Below, in pieces: positions 17,562-30,279 of a stretch of DNA of 64,000 nt (its first letter is position 1; the number at the start of each line of letters is the position of its first letter). The stretch comes from Bradyrhizobium xenonodulans (lineage in GTDB: Bacteria > Pseudomonadota > Alphaproteobacteria > Rhizobiales > Xanthobacteraceae), in assembly GCF_027594865.1 (NCBI RefSeq), contig NZ_CP089391.1:7594501-7658500 (forward strand), written 5' to 3'. A program made the position numbers and the translations under genes. Under the pieces are notes generated by a model. It searched no databases and had not been told where the DNA came from. It was given only the letters and a program-made list of their open reading frames with translations.

Positions 17562-18482
17562 ATGACCGATCTGACGACGCCTGCCAAAGCCGACGGGCAA
17601 GACGGGCACCTGAAGCGGCCTGCGATCTCGTTCGAGTTCTTTCCGCCCAAGACGGAAGACATGGAGCGCAGTCTCTGGGAGACCATCAACCGGCTCGCCC
17701 CGCTCGACCCGAAATTCGTCTCGGTCACCTATGGCGCAGGCGGCTCGACCCGCGAGCGGACCCACTCGACCATCTCGCGGATCCTGAAGGAGACCGCGCT
17801 GCTGCCGGCCGCGCATCTGACCTGCGTCGGCGCCTCGCGCGGCGAGATCGACGAGATCGTCGACCGCTATCACGAGGTCGGCGTCCGCCACATCGTGGGC
17901 CTGCGCGGCGACCCGCCCGCCGGCATCGGCACGGCCTATTCGAGCCATCCCGACGGCTACCAGAGTTCTGCCGAGCTCGTTGCCGGCATCAAGAAGCGAC
18001 ACGGCGATATCGAGGTCTCGGTCTCCGCCTATCCCGAGAAGCATCCCGAGGCGCGCGACTTCGACGCCGACATCGACACGCTGAAGGCCAAGGTCGACGC
18101 CGGCGCGACGCGCGCGATCACCCAGGTGTTCTTCGATAACGACCTCTACTTCCGCTATCTCGATCGCGTCCGCGCCCGCGGCATCGACATCCCGATCGTG
18201 CCGGGCATCATGCCCATGCACAATTTCAAGCAGGCTCGCAATTTCGTCACCCGCGCCGGCACCACCGTGCCGGACTGGTTCGCCGCGAAGTTCGAAGGCC
18301 TCGACGACGACGCCGAGACCCGCAAGCTGGTGGCCGCGACCGTCGCGGCCGGCCAGGTGCAGAAGCTCGCCAAGCACGGCGTCGACACTTTCCATTTCTA
18401 CACCATGAACCGCGCCGATCTCGTGTTCGCGATCAGCCATTTGCTCGGCATTCGCGCCAAGAGCGCGCAGAAGGCGGCTTAA
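17562..18482 (+). CDS. metF: Methylenetetrahydrofolate reductase
   Basis: A 306-residue flavoenzyme that reduces 5,10-methylene-THF to 5-methyl-THF, the methyl donor for MetH encoded directly downstream. Family motifs: ISFEFFPPKTEDME near residue 22 (catalytic Glu), FVSVTYGAGGSTRERT, HLTCVGASR, IVGLRGDPPAG, TQVFFDNDLYFRY and PIVPGIMPM. Length is normal for bacterial MetF. The stop at 18480-18482 lies six bases before the metH ATG, so the two form one operon. Expression is probably set by the long AT-rich leader upstream. Confidence 0.97.
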   Translation: MTDLTTPAKADGQDGHLKRPAISFEFFPPKTEDMERSLWETINRLAPLDPKFVSVTYGAGGSTRERTHSTISRILKETALLPAAHLTCVGASRGEIDEIVDRYHEVGVRHIVGLRGDPPAGIGTAYSSHPDGYQSSAELVAGIKKRHGDIEVSVSAYPEKHPEARDFDADIDTLKAKVDAGATRAITQVFFDNDLYFRYLDRVRARGIDIPIVPGIMPMHNFKQARNFVTRAGTTVPDWFAAKFEGLDDDAETRKLVAATVAAGQVQKLAKHGVDTFHFYTMNRADLVFAISHLLGIRAKSAQKAA

Positions 18483-18488
18483 GACAAC

Positions 18489-22334
<3,846 letters not shown>

Positions 22335-22371
22335 GCCCCCGCCTTCGCCTCTAAACCAAAAAGTGAGAAAA

Positions 22372-22400
22372 CAACCCCATGCACAGTAGCGATGGGGTTG
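22372..22400. repeat. Hairpin within a probable dispersed intergenic repeat after metH
   Basis: CAACCCCAT (22372-22380) and ATGGGGTTG (22392-22400) form a perfect nine-base stem with an 11-base loop, 37 bases after the metH stop. No T-tract follows on the plus strand; on the minus strand TTTTCTCAC follows. The sequence up to about 22475, including a GGGCAAAACACGGGTAATATTCC stretch, resembles in my memory a dispersed intergenic repeat of Bradyrhizobium, but no second copy is in this window. Confidence 0.45.
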
Positions 22401-22483
22401 AAAACCCTGAGCAATTTCGGTCTTACCGAAGCGACTTGCTCCGTCGGGCAAAACACGGGTAATATTCCATCATCGCCTGCCGC

Positions 22484-23614
22484 GTGAGTTCCGCACTCGG
22501 TCGGATGCCGCCTGCTTCGATCTCGCGTCCCGAACGCGATGCGGAACGAAGCTCCGCAGCGCCGAACCCGGAAGGCAAACGTCGTCGTGCCGACGAACAT
22601 CCGCTCGGCGCGCAGGAGGATCACATTCGTCATCGTCTGAAAATCCTGGCCATCTGCCTCGTGATGATTGGCGGGATCTTTGTCTCGCATCATGCTGCCC
22701 CGCCCGAGGCGGCGGCGGAGGAGCCTCCGTCCAAATCGAATGATGCCAGCGGAACCATGCAAACCGTCACAAAGCTCCTCGCCGAACCCCGCTCGCCCTC
22801 GCGCGATGACCAGCTCTATGCGGCCGCAGTAGCCCTGTTCAAGGCGATCGAGGCAAGCGAGGCGCCGGTGGAGAGTCGCGACACGCTGGCAAGGGCGCTG
22901 CACGAGGTCGCGCTCGGCGGGCATGCCAACGCCTGGGTCGACTATGGCCGCTGCCTCTGGAACGGCTGGGGCGTGCCGCGCGATCGCGACGCGGCGATCG
23001 CCGCTTACAAACGCGCAGCCGAACTCGGCTCGGATTATGGCGCCTATCTCACCGCCTACAATCTCTATTGGACGTTCAGGAGATATGACGACGCCCATGC
23101 TTACGCGCAGAAGGCGCTTGCAGGCGACGACCCCGATGGCGCCGTGCGCTACCTCCTCGGACTGATGGCCTACAACGGTCGCGGACAACCGAAGGACGTG
23201 GCCAAGAGTCTCGCATTGCATCTCGAAGCGGCGAAGCGCGGCAACGCCGATGCCTATTTCGAGCTGTTCGTTTATGCGATGCAAGGCATCGGAGACCGCA
23301 ACAAGGCCGTGTTCTACCTGAAGCAGGCCGGACAACGCGACCAGCCGCGCGCCTTGGCCAATCTCGGCGCGCTCCATGCCACCGGGCAATTGCCGGGCAT
23401 CGAGAAGGATCTCGGCGAGTCCATCCGCTGGTACAAGCGCGCAGCCGATCTCGGCGTCGGCCGCGCCGCCGCAGCACTCGGCGTGATGGCCATGCGCGGC
23501 GAAGGGATGGCGAAGGACCCGGATGCCGCGGAGGCGTATTTCGATCGCGCCGAGTATCTGGGGTTTGAACTGGACGAGTATCTGCGAACGAACGGCGTGA
23601 CGCGGAGGAAGTAG
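22484..23614 (+). CDS. Sel1-repeat (TPR-like) protein, membrane-anchored or secreted
   Basis: Up to 376 residues. A hydrophobic segment (LKILAICLVMIGGIFVSHHA, about residues 52-71) is followed by a low-complexity linker and at least five Sel1-like repeats, recognisable by A-x-x-x-Y-G-x-x-L-x-x-G-x-G-V-x-x-D and AIAAYKRAAELG, LALHLEAAKRGN, SIRWYKRAADLGVGRAAAALG and AEAYFDRAEYLG. Sel1 proteins act as protein-binding scaffolds, often at the envelope. The start is uncertain: GTG 22484 opens the frame, ATG 22505 is next, and neither has a convincing ribosome site. The N-terminal 45 residues before the membrane segment may not be real. Function unknown. Confidence 0.75.
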   Translation: MSSALGRMPPASISRPERDAERSSAAPNPEGKRRRADEHPLGAQEDHIRHRLKILAICLVMIGGIFVSHHAAPPEAAAEEPPSKSNDASGTMQTVTKLLAEPRSPSRDDQLYAAAVALFKAIEASEAPVESRDTLARALHEVALGGHANAWVDYGRCLWNGWGVPRDRDAAIAAYKRAAELGSDYGAYLTAYNLYWTFRRYDDAHAYAQKALAGDDPDGAVRYLLGLMAYNGRGQPKDVAKSLALHLEAAKRGNADAYFELFVYAMQGIGDRNKAVFYLKQAGQRDQPRALANLGALHATGQLPGIEKDLGESIRWYKRAADLGVGRAAAALGVMAMRGEGMAKDPDAAEAYFDRAEYLGFELDEYLRTNGVTRRK

Positions 23615-23937
23615 TCCGCCCCCGTCGCTCCGGGGTGCGCAAGCGCGAGCCTGGAATGACTGGGAAGCTCGCCTGCGGCCATCCTTCGAGACGCCCGCCT
23701 TCGGCGGGCCCTCAGGATGAGGGCGGAGTGTGTGGCAGTCATTTCAACGAGCCCCACGCGCGGTCCCCATCCTGCCCTGGAGGGGGAGGATCGGTTCGCA
23801 TGCAGCGTAGCGGAATGCGGACCGAGGTGGGGTGACGGTCTCTCCGCATCCAACAGCGCCCGTGTTGAGGGATCACCCCACCCCGCTCGCGCTTCGCGCG
23901 ATCGACCCTCCCCCTCCAGGGGAGGGTAAGTGCGAGC
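23615..23937. repeat. Intergenic repeat region with GC-rich palindromic element (23769-23930)
   Basis: This 323-base spacer between converging genes holds no credible gene. From about 23769 to 23930 lies a palindromic element: it opens CCTGCCCTGGAGGGGGAGG and closes with the inverse CCTCCCCCTCCAGGGGAGGG, with inner GAGGTGGGGTGA and TCACCCCACCCC arms. The same element type occurs around the insertion sequence at 29070-30477. A shorter palindrome with CGCCCGCCTTCGGCGGGC lies near 23692-23710. Confidence 0.75.
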
Positions 23938-24567
23938 TCACCCCTTCGGCGGCGCCAGCGGCTGCACGATCTCCTTGAACGGCGCCAGGGCCTCGCAGCG
24001 CTCGGCGTGCGCGCTCAGTGCCGGATAGCGCGAAACGTCGAACAACTGCGGATGCGCTTCGCGGGTGAAGCGGACGACGCAGGCGACAACGATGTCGGCG
24101 TGGCCGATTCGGTCACCCAGCCAGTACGGCGTCGTCACCTTGGCACGCTCGGCCTCCAGCACGCCGAGCACATCGCTGATCTGCGCCTGGCAGCGCTCGA
24201 CCCACAGCGCGAGCTGTTCCTTCCGCAGCACGCGCTCGTAGAGCAGGCTCACCGCCTTGTCGCCGAGGCCGGAGGCGAGCGCACAGAGGCGAAGATGCTT
24301 GCGCCGCTCGGCGCCGCTACGCGGCAGCATCGCCTTCGCCTCGCCAACGAGCTCGTCGAGATAATCCAGGATGATGGTGCTCTCGATCAGCGCCTCGCCG
24401 TCGTCGAGCACCAGCGTCGGCACGCGCCGCAGCGGATTGTAAGGCGCGATCCTGTCGGCGTCGCCGAAGGTCGACCACGGCCGGTGCTCGAAAGCGAGTC
24501 CATAAAGCCGCAGCGCAATCGCGACGCGGCGGACGAAGGGGGAGTCGTATTGGCCGATCAGGAACAT
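23938..24567 (-). CDS. Glutathione S-transferase family protein
   Basis: A 209-residue cytosolic protein with an N-terminal thioredoxin-like domain (FLIGQYDSPFVRRVAIALRLYGLAFEH, VPTLVLDDGEALIESTIILDYLDE; the Glu-Ser pair binds the gamma-glutamyl group) and a C-terminal helical domain with the GDRIGHADIVVACVVRF motif. The Ser at position 9 is the likely catalytic residue. Such GSTs conjugate or reduce electrophiles; the substrate cannot be inferred. It is a single gene, converging on the Sel1 protein across repeat DNA. Confidence 0.9.
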   Translation of the reverse strand: MFLIGQYDSPFVRRVAIALRLYGLAFEHRPWSTFGDADRIAPYNPLRRVPTLVLDDGEALIESTIILDYLDELVGEAKAMLPRSGAERRKHLRLCALASGLGDKAVSLLYERVLRKEQLALWVERCQAQISDVLGVLEAERAKVTTPYWLGDRIGHADIVVACVVRFTREAHPQLFDVSRYPALSAHAERCEALAPFKEIVQPLAPPKG

Positions 24568-24705
24568 GGGTCTTACTTCCCGGACATTGGCCGGTCAGTG
24601 TCCACGGAAAGATCGGCGCAGCGCAAGGAACAACTTGGAAATGGAGCGTTGCGCCGGATGCAACAGCTCACCCGACAGCTCATGTGCAAGGCGGACGCGG
24701 CGTAC

Positions 24706-25008
24706 TCAAAGCCCGGCCTGGATCGATCGTTTGACGGCGGCGATGGCGGTCTCGTTGCGCTTGTACATCGTCCATTGCTTGATCCGCTTGGCGCGCACCA
24801 GCTTGGCGGCCGTCAGCACCCGCATATGCTCGCTGACCGTCGGCGCGCTGACGCCGAGCTTTTCGGCAATCAGCAGTCCGCAGACGCCATCCTCGACCAG
24901 GTCGCCATCGGCCTGCTCGCGAAAATGCTTCCTGGGATCGCGCAGCCAGTCCAGGATCTGCAAGCGGCGCTCATTGGCCAGCGCGCGCAATGCCGGGGCA
25001 AACTTCAT
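24706..25008 (-). CDS. ArsR-family winged-helix regulator
   Basis: A 100-residue DNA-binding protein starting KFAPALRALANERRLQILDWL, the classic ArsR helix 1-2, with recognition helices LGVSAPTVSEHMRVLTAAKLVRAKRIKQWTMY. There is a single Cys (ICGLL region, VEDGVCGLLIAEKLG), so no obvious metal-binding cysteine pair; it is not a typical arsenic or cadmium sensor. It is transcribed away from the PLP-dependent dehydratase, with start codons only some 50 bases apart, and probably controls itself and that gene. The dyad at 25010-25023 is a candidate operator. Confidence 0.88.
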   Translation of the reverse strand: MKFAPALRALANERRLQILDWLRDPRKHFREQADGDLVEDGVCGLLIAEKLGVSAPTVSEHMRVLTAAKLVRAKRIKQWTMYKRNETAIAAVKRSIQAGL

Positions 25009-25009
25009 T

Positions 25010-25023
25010 TAGCCATTTTGCTA
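25010..25023. promoter_or_regulatory. Candidate operator between ArsR gene and dehydratase gene
   Basis: TAGC (25010-25013) and GCTA (25020-25023) flank six bases in the AT-rich gap immediately upstream of the ArsR start codon. It is short but lies where an autoregulating ArsR protein would bind, and the following AATTACCTAATT adds further symmetry. Confidence 0.35.
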
Positions 25024-25059
25024 ATTACCTAATTGATGTCAACTCCCCGAAGCGTTATC

Positions 25060-26019
25060 ATGGACAGCATCATGACAGCGACAATGGACATCACCCGGGA
25101 GCGGATTGCGGCGACCGAGGCCGTCATCCGCCCGCATATCAGGCGCACGCCGCTGCTTCAGGCCGACCTTGCCGATTTCGGCCTGCCGGCCCTGCCCGTC
25201 ATTTTCAAGCTCGAGATGCTGCAGCATTCCGGATCGTTCAAGGCGCGGGGCGCCTTCGCCAATTTGCTGCTGCGGCAGGTGCCGGCGGCCGGGATCGTCG
25301 CCGCATCCGGCGGCAATCACGGCGCGGCGGCGGCCTATGCGGCGCAGCAGCTCGGCATTCCCGCCACGATCTTCGTGCCTGAGATCACCTCGCCCGCCAA
25401 GGCCGAGCGGATCAGGGGCTACGGCGCGGAGCTCGTGATCGCCGGAAGCCGCTATGCCGACGCGCTCGCCGCGAGCGAAGCGCATGTCGCGCAGACCGGC
25501 GCGCTTGCCGTCCATGCCTACGACCAGGTCGAGACTCTGCTCGGTCAGGGCAGCGTCGGGATGGAGCTGGAGCAGGACGCCCCTGATATCGACACGCTGT
25601 TGGTGGCCGTCGGCGGCGGCGGGCTGATCGGCGGCATTGCGGCGTGGTACCAAGGCCGGACGCGCATCGTGGCGGTCGAGCCCGAGCAATCGCCGACCCT
25701 GCACACCGCGCTCGCGGCGGGCGCCCCGGTCGATGCGCCGGCCGGGGGCCTTGCCGCCGACAGCCTTGCGCCGCGCCGCGTCGGCGAACTGATGTTTCCG
25801 ATCGCGCGCGCCCATGTCGAGCGGGTCGTTCTCGTCAGCGACGACGCGATCCGGCAGGCCCAGGCCGCCCTGTGGTCGCGCCTGCGCCTCGTGGCCGAGC
25901 CCGGCGGCGCGGCCGCCTTTGCCGCGCTGCTCTCCGGCCGCTATCGTCCCTCGCCCGGTGAGCGCGTCGCAGTTCTGGTCTGCGGCGCCAACACCACGGC
26001 GGTGAATTTCGACGGTTGA
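25060..26019 (+). CDS. PLP-dependent threonine/serine dehydratase-like enzyme
   Basis: About 319 residues of the fold-type II PLP family (IlvA/serine racemase group). The PLP lysine is in HSGSFKARGA, the phosphate-binding loop is VGGGGLIGG, and ASGGNHGAAAAYAA holds the substrate-binding SGGNHG. The C-terminal allosteric domain of biosynthetic IlvA is missing, so this is a catabolic-type dehydratase or racemase. In-frame ATGs exist at 25036, 25060, 25072 and 25084 and no ribosome site decides between them. The ArsR gene next door probably regulates it, which would be an uncommon pairing. Confidence 0.85.
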   Translation: MDSIMTATMDITRERIAATEAVIRPHIRRTPLLQADLADFGLPALPVIFKLEMLQHSGSFKARGAFANLLLRQVPAAGIVAASGGNHGAAAAYAAQQLGIPATIFVPEITSPAKAERIRGYGAELVIAGSRYADALAASEAHVAQTGALAVHAYDQVETLLGQGSVGMELEQDAPDIDTLLVAVGGGGLIGGIAAWYQGRTRIVAVEPEQSPTLHTALAAGAPVDAPAGGLAADSLAPRRVGELMFPIARAHVERVVLVSDDAIRQAQAALWSRLRLVAEPGGAAAFAALLSGRYRPSPGERVAVLVCGANTTAVNFDG

Positions 26020-26030
26020 TTGGGAATGAC

Positions 26031-26450
26031 ATGATGGGACCGCGTGGACTGATCCTGATATCGATCCTGTTGCCGATGATTGGCGCCGCCCACGCGCAGG
26101 ACCGCCCGATCGGCTTTTTGACACCGTCGAAGAACATCGCCTGCCAGTTCCATGCCAATAACGGACAGGGCGTGCTCCGCTGCGACATCATGAACATGGA
26201 GACCCGCCCGCGCCGCCCCGCCGATTGCGAGTTCGACTGGGGCCACGCCTTCGAGATGAGCGCGAAGGGCAATGCAGGACGCATCTGCGCCGGCGACACG
26301 GTGATGGACGCCTCGCTGCCGGTGCTCGCCTATGGCGAAGTGTGGCAGCGTGGGGGATTCACCTGCCGGTCGGAGCAGACGGGACTGACGTGCTTCAACG
26401 CGATGCAGCGCGGGTTTTCGCTGGCGCGGGGGAAGCAGGAGGTGTTTTGA
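26031..26450 (+). CDS. Small secreted protein (DUF6636-like)
   Basis: A 139-residue protein with a signal peptide (GLILISILLPMIGAAHAQ, cleavage after AHA-Q). The mature part has six cysteines in spaced positions (NIACQF, LRCDI, ADCEFDW, RICAGDT, FTCRSE, LTCFNAM), suggesting disulfide bonds, and a C-terminal GFSLARGKQEVF pattern. This pattern (PSKNIAC... C... GxxW... L.C.N...GF.L.R) is that of a small conserved secreted family I recall as DUF6636. Its role is unknown. It starts 12 bases after the dehydratase stop and may be co-transcribed with it. Confidence 0.75.
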   Translation: MMGPRGLILISILLPMIGAAHAQDRPIGFLTPSKNIACQFHANNGQGVLRCDIMNMETRPRRPADCEFDWGHAFEMSAKGNAGRICAGDTVMDASLPVLAYGEVWQRGGFTCRSEQTGLTCFNAMQRGFSLARGKQEVF

Positions 26451-26566
26451 GGAGCGGTCCGCATGCAGCGATGCGAAATGCGTGGACGCTATCCCGTATT
26501 GCGCCGTGCTCGACACCGCCCCGCATTGATCCAACGATTAGAAGAACGAGGGCGACGTCTGGACTC

Positions 26567-26652
26567 CGTCATTGCGAGCGCAGCGAAGCAATCCAGCATT
26601 TTTCGCGGAGATAGTCTGGATTGCTTCGTCGCAAGGGCTCCTCGCAATGACG
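26567..26652. repeat. Palindromic intergenic repeat (CGTCATTGCGAGCG type)
   Basis: Inverted arms start CGTCATTGCGAGCGCAGCG and end with CTCCTCGCAATGACG; inside, AAGCAATCCAG pairs with CTGGATTGCTT. It lies between the small secreted protein and the converging acetyltransferase. Elements of this CGTCATTGCGAG type are widespread in many alphaproteobacterial genomes. Confidence 0.85.
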
Positions 26653-26671
26653 GTGAGGATACAGCCGCGTA

Positions 26672-27265
26672 CTACTCGATGATCGGCACGTGCCTCGCCG
26701 CATCGCGCGGCGCCGTGCCGTCGAGCCGCGGATCGTCGGCGATCTCGATCTGGTGGCGGAAGGGGCGGAAGCCGGAGCGCTGATAGAACGCGACGGCCGA
26801 CGGATGATCGAAGGTGCAGGTGTGGACCCAGACGCGGCGGAGGTCGCGCGACCAAGCGAGATCCAGCGCGCGGTTCATCAGGAAGCGGGCGGCGCCGCAC
26901 CCGATCAATGCTGCGGTGACGCCGAAATAGACCAGCTCGCACTGACCGGGCTCGCGGAAATCGAGCTCGAGCAGGCCTTCGTCGCGGCCGTCCGCGACCA
27001 GGGCGTAGACTTCGATTCCAGGCGTGTGGATGACCGCGGCGAGTTCGGCGTCATCCATGCGTGCCCGCGAGAACCACAGCCAGTCTTCGCCGACGCGGCG
27101 GAAGAGATCGCGGTACCAGGGAAGCTCGGGGTGGCCGACCTTGCGCAGCGACCACGTGCCGGGGGGATCGTCACGGCGGACGGGAGGTGCGGTCATCTCC
27201 AGATGGGTGACGACGGCGGCGATCTTGCCGGCAGGCACATCGGAATAGCCGTCGGGGAGGATCAT
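26672..27265 (-). CDS. GNAT-family N-acetyltransferase
   Basis: A 197-residue protein starting at ATG 27265, which has GTGGAG upstream; the longer frame to 27313 is less likely. The acetyl-CoA binding part is VYFGVTAALIGCGAARFLMNRALDLAW followed by VWVHTCTFDHPSAVAFYQRSGFRPFRHQ, the typical GNAT motif A and motif B. The N-terminal half includes RDLFRRVGEDWLWFSRARM. The substrate is unknown. It stands alone between two repeat elements. Confidence 0.88.
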   Translation of the reverse strand: MILPDGYSDVPAGKIAAVVTHLEMTAPPVRRDDPPGTWSLRKVGHPELPWYRDLFRRVGEDWLWFSRARMDDAELAAVIHTPGIEVYALVADGRDEGLLELDFREPGQCELVYFGVTAALIGCGAARFLMNRALDLAWSRDLRRVWVHTCTFDHPSAVAFYQRSGFRPFRHQIEIADDPRLDGTAPRDAARHVPIIE

Positions 27266-27318
27266 GGTTCGTTGCTCCACTTTATCACGGGCGGCTCCGG
27301 GCCAGCGCTGCAAACTCC

Positions 27319-27462
27319 GTTGTCGTCCCGGACAAGCGGAGCGCAGATCCGGGACCCATAACCACAGGGAGCGGTTTGGCGAGGATTAGTCGTTCGGGAT
27401 TGACACTGCCTGCCATCGACAGACCTCGCGGTATGGGTCCCTGCGTTCGCAGGGACGACAAC
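27319..27462. repeat. Palindromic intergenic repeat (GTCGTCCC type)
   Basis: Outer arms GTTGTCGTCCC (27319-27329) and GGGACGACAAC (27452-27462) enclose inner inverted segments GGGACCCATA and TATGGGTCCC. It fills the gap between glpK and the acetyltransferase gene. Related GC-rich elements occur at 31324-31426 and 36777-36812. Confidence 0.8.
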
Positions 27463-27477
27463 GTGGATGGAGGCGTA

Positions 27478-28983
27478 TCAGCCCTCCCCCTCGTCGCTCG
27501 CCAGCACGCCCTTCACCGCCCTCGCCCAGCCCGCGAGCTTCCGCTCCCTTGTCGCCTGGCTCATGTTGGGCTTGAAGCGGTGCTCGAGGCGCCAATTGTC
27601 GGCGAACTTGGTCGGCTCGGGATAGACGCCGGCCGCAAGACCGGCGAGGTAGGCAGCGCCCAGCGCCGTCGTCTCCTGGATCACGGGGCGATCGACCGGC
27701 GCGTCGAGCAGATCGGCGAGGCGCTGCATGGTCCAGTCGGACGCGGTCATGCCGCCGTCGACACGGAGCACGACGCTGGCGGTTTCCGAGCTCGGCCAGT
27801 CCGCGCGCATCGCCGCCCACAGATCAAACGTCTGGTAGCAGACGCTTTCGAGCGCGGCATGCGCCAGCTCGGCGGGGCCGGTGTTGCGGGTGAGGCCGAA
27901 CAGCGCGCCGCGCACGCGCGGATTCCAGTAGGGCGCGCCCATGCCGACGAAGGCGGGGACGAGATAGACGCTCTGCATCGAGTCCGACTGGTCAGCAAGA
28001 GGTCCGGTTTCGGCGGCGTGCTTGATGATGCCGAGGCCGTCGCGCAGCCACTGCACCGCGCTGCCTGCGACGAAGATCGAGCCTTCGAGCGCGTAGGTAC
28101 GTTTGCCGTCGAGCTGATAGGCGACGGTGGTGAGCAGCTTGTTCTTCGAGACGACAGGCGTGGTGCCGGTGTTGAGCAGCGCAAAACAGCCGGTGCCGTA
28201 GGTCGACTTCATCATGCCCGGGCGGAAGCAGGCTTGTCCGATGGTGGCGGCCTGCTGGTCGCCGGCAATGCCGGAAATGGCGATGGCGCCGCCGAACAGG
28301 TCCGGCGTGCTCTCGCCGAAGCGGGCCGACGAGTCCTTCACCTCGGGCAGCATCGAGCGCGGCACGCCGATGATCTCGAGGAGTTCGTCGTCCCACTCGC
28401 CAGTGTGGATGTTGAACAGCAGCGTGCGCGAGGCGTTGGTGGCGTCGGTGGCGTGGACCTTGCCGCCGGTGAGGCGCCAGAGCAGATAGCAGTCGACGGT
28501 GCCGAACATCAATTCGCCGCGCGCGGCGCGCGCCCGCGCCCCGGGGACGTGGTCGAGAATCCAGGCGACCTTGGTGCCGGAGAAATAGGGATCGATGATC
28601 AGGCCGGTCTTCTGCGAGATCACCGGCTCGCGGCCGTCGGCTTTCAACTTGGCGCAGATGTCGGCGGTGCGGCGGTCCTGCCAGACGATGGCGCGGTGCA
28701 CGGCCTGGCCGGTGGCGCGGTCCCACACCACGGTGGTCTCGCGCTGGTTGGTGATGCCGATCGCGGCGATGTCCTTTGCGGTGATGCCGGCCTGCTCGAT
28801 CGCGTCGCGGCAGACCATCACGGTCGAGGTCCAGATGTCCTCCGGCTCGTGCTCGACCCAGCCCGAGGCCGGAAAATGCTGCGGAAACTCCTGCTGCGCC
28901 TTCGCCGCAATGGAGATATCGCCGCGAAACACGATCGCACGCGAGGAGGTGGTGCCCTGGTCGATGGCAAGGACGAAAGACAT
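27478..28983 (-). CDS. glpK: Glycerol kinase
   Basis: A 501-residue FGGY-family kinase that phosphorylates glycerol to glycerol 3-phosphate. Signatures include [17 protein letters not shown] at the N-terminus, [50 protein letters not shown] and the FGGY signature region [21 protein letters not shown]. Length is exactly that usual for GlpK. No glpF or glpD lies beside it, so it is isolated here. An insertion sequence with both ends intact begins 107 bases upstream of its start and may have displaced or replaced promoter elements. Confidence 0.97.
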   Translation of the reverse strand: MSFVLAIDQGTTSSRAIVFRGDISIAAKAQQEFPQHFPASGWVEHEPEDIWTSTVMVCRDAIEQAGITAKDIAAIGITNQRETTVVWDRATGQAVHRAIVWQDRRTADICAKLKADGREPVISQKTGLIIDPYFSGTKVAWILDHVPGARARAARGELMFGTVDCYLLWRLTGGKVHATDATNASRTLLFNIHTGEWDDELLEIIGVPRSMLPEVKDSSARFGESTPDLFGGAIAISGIAGDQQAATIGQACFRPGMMKSTYGTGCFALLNTGTTPVVSKNKLLTTVAYQLDGKRTYALEGSIFVAGSAVQWLRDGLGIIKHAAETGPLADQSDSMQSVYLVPAFVGMGAPYWNPRVRGALFGLTRNTGPAELAHAALESVCYQTFDLWAAMRADWPSSETASVVLRVDGGMTASDWTMQRLADLLDAPVDRPVIQETTALGAAYLAGLAAGVYPEPTKFADNWRLEHRFKPNMSQATRERKLAGWARAVKGVLASDEGEG

Positions 28984-29089
28984 GGCGGCTTACCCTGGCG
29001 TTTCCCTGGAGGGGTCATTGTGTCGCGGCAAGAAAACGGGATTGCCGGCAAGAGGTCAAGCGGCTCTCCTCTTACCCTCCCCTGGAGGG

Positions 29090-30279
29090 CAGGGGAATCG
29101 CATGTGGCTCTAAGGCATTGCGATTTGGAGAGAAATCGATTCTGAAGGTGGCTCCCGGAGTTGGAGAGGGCGACCGATGGATCGATTTTCGGAGTGCTTC
29201 GAAGACCTGCCCGACCCGCGTGCGGACAATGCGCTGCACGACCTGACGGAGCTTTTGTTCATCGCGCTGATGGCGACGTTGTGCGGAGCGACGAGTTGCA
29301 CCGACATGGCGCTGTTTGCGCGGCTAAAGGCTTATCTTTGGCAGGACGTGCTGGTGCTCAAGCATGGCTTGCCGAGCCATGACACGTTCAGCCGAGTGTT
29401 CCGCATGCTCGATCCAAAAGCATTCGAGGCGGCATTCCGCCGCTTTATGGAAGCCTTCGCTCAAGGTGCGCAGATTGCACGGCCGCAAGGCGTGATCGCG
29501 TTGGACGGCAAGGCGCTGCGGCGTGGCTACGAGAGCGGCAAAAGCCACATGCCGCCGGTGATGGTGACGGCGTGGGCAGCGCAGACGCGCATGGCGCTGG
29601 CCAACGTTCTGGCGCCGAACAACAACGAAGCCGCCGGCGCTTTGCAACTGCTCGAACTCTTGCAACTCAAAGGCTGCGTCGTGACGGCCGATGCACTGCA
29701 TTGTCACCGAGGGATGGCCAAGCAGATCGTGACGCAGGGCGGCGACTACGTGCTGGCGGTGAAGGAGAACCAGCCCGCCCTGCTGGCTGACGCCAAGGCC
29801 GCGATTGCCGCAGCGGCGCGCAAGGGGAAGAAGCCGGTTGCTACCGCCGATGCAGACCATGGGCGTAAGGAAAGACGCAGCGCGCTTGTCGTGCCCGTCA
29901 AAGACATGGCCGAGAAACATAACTTTCCCGCCCTCAAAGCTGTCGCCCGGATCACAAGCAAGCGCGGCAAGGACAAAGCTGTCGAGCGCTACTTCCTGAT
30001 GAGCCAAAACTACAGTCGCACACAGGTTTTGCGCATCGTTCGCACCCATTGGACCATCGAAAACGGCCTGCACTGGCCGCTCGACGTCATCCTCGACGAG
30101 GATCTGGCCCGCAACCGCAAGGACAACGGTCCTGCCAACCTTGCCGTCCTCAGGCGACTTGCCCTCAACGTCGCCAGAGCTCACCCCGACAGCACCATCT
30201 CCTTGCGTCTCAAGCTCAAGCGGGCCGGCTGGAACGATGCCTTCTTCTTCGAACTCCTCGGCCACATGCGATAGCCCTG
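29090..30279 (+). mobile_element. Complete ISAs1-family insertion sequence, 1190 bp
   Basis: The ends are 19-base terminal inverted repeats: CAGGGGAATCGCATGTGGC at 29090-29108 and the complement of CAGGGCTATCGCATGTGGC at 30261-30279, matching at 17 of 19 positions. A 10-base direct duplication CCCTGGAGGG flanks it at 29080-29089 and 30280-30289. Removing the element and one copy restores a GC-rich palindromic repeat like that at 23769-23930. One intact transposase gene fills it. The TSD length fits the ISAs1 family, which duplicates 8-10 bases. The intact ends and frame suggest recent insertion and possible activity. Confidence 0.93.
29177..30274 (+). CDS. ISAs1-family transposase
   Basis: A 365-residue DDE transposase. 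The N-terminal DUF4338-like/H-repeat domain begins FSECFEDLPDPRADNALHDLTELLFIALMATLCGA; the catalytic Asp residues are in VIALDGKALRRG and VVTADALHCHR; the catalytic Glu is in HWTIENGLHWPLDV. VLAVKENQPAL is also typical of this family, formerly called H-rpt proteins. The frame is uninterrupted and the last codons run into the right terminal repeat (the stop ends five bases before the element's end), so the gene is intact. Confidence 0.95.
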   Translation: MDRFSECFEDLPDPRADNALHDLTELLFIALMATLCGATSCTDMALFARLKAYLWQDVLVLKHGLPSHDTFSRVFRMLDPKAFEAAFRRFMEAFAQGAQIARPQGVIALDGKALRRGYESGKSHMPPVMVTAWAAQTRMALANVLAPNNNEAAGALQLLELLQLKGCVVTADALHCHRGMAKQIVTQGGDYVLAVKENQPALLADAKAAIAAAARKGKKPVATADADHGRKERRSALVVPVKDMAEKHNFPALKAVARITSKRGKDKAVERYFLMSQNYSRTQVLRIVRTHWTIENGLHWPLDVILDEDLARNRKDNGPANLAVLRRLALNVARAHPDSTISLRLKLKRAGWNDAFFFELLGHMR

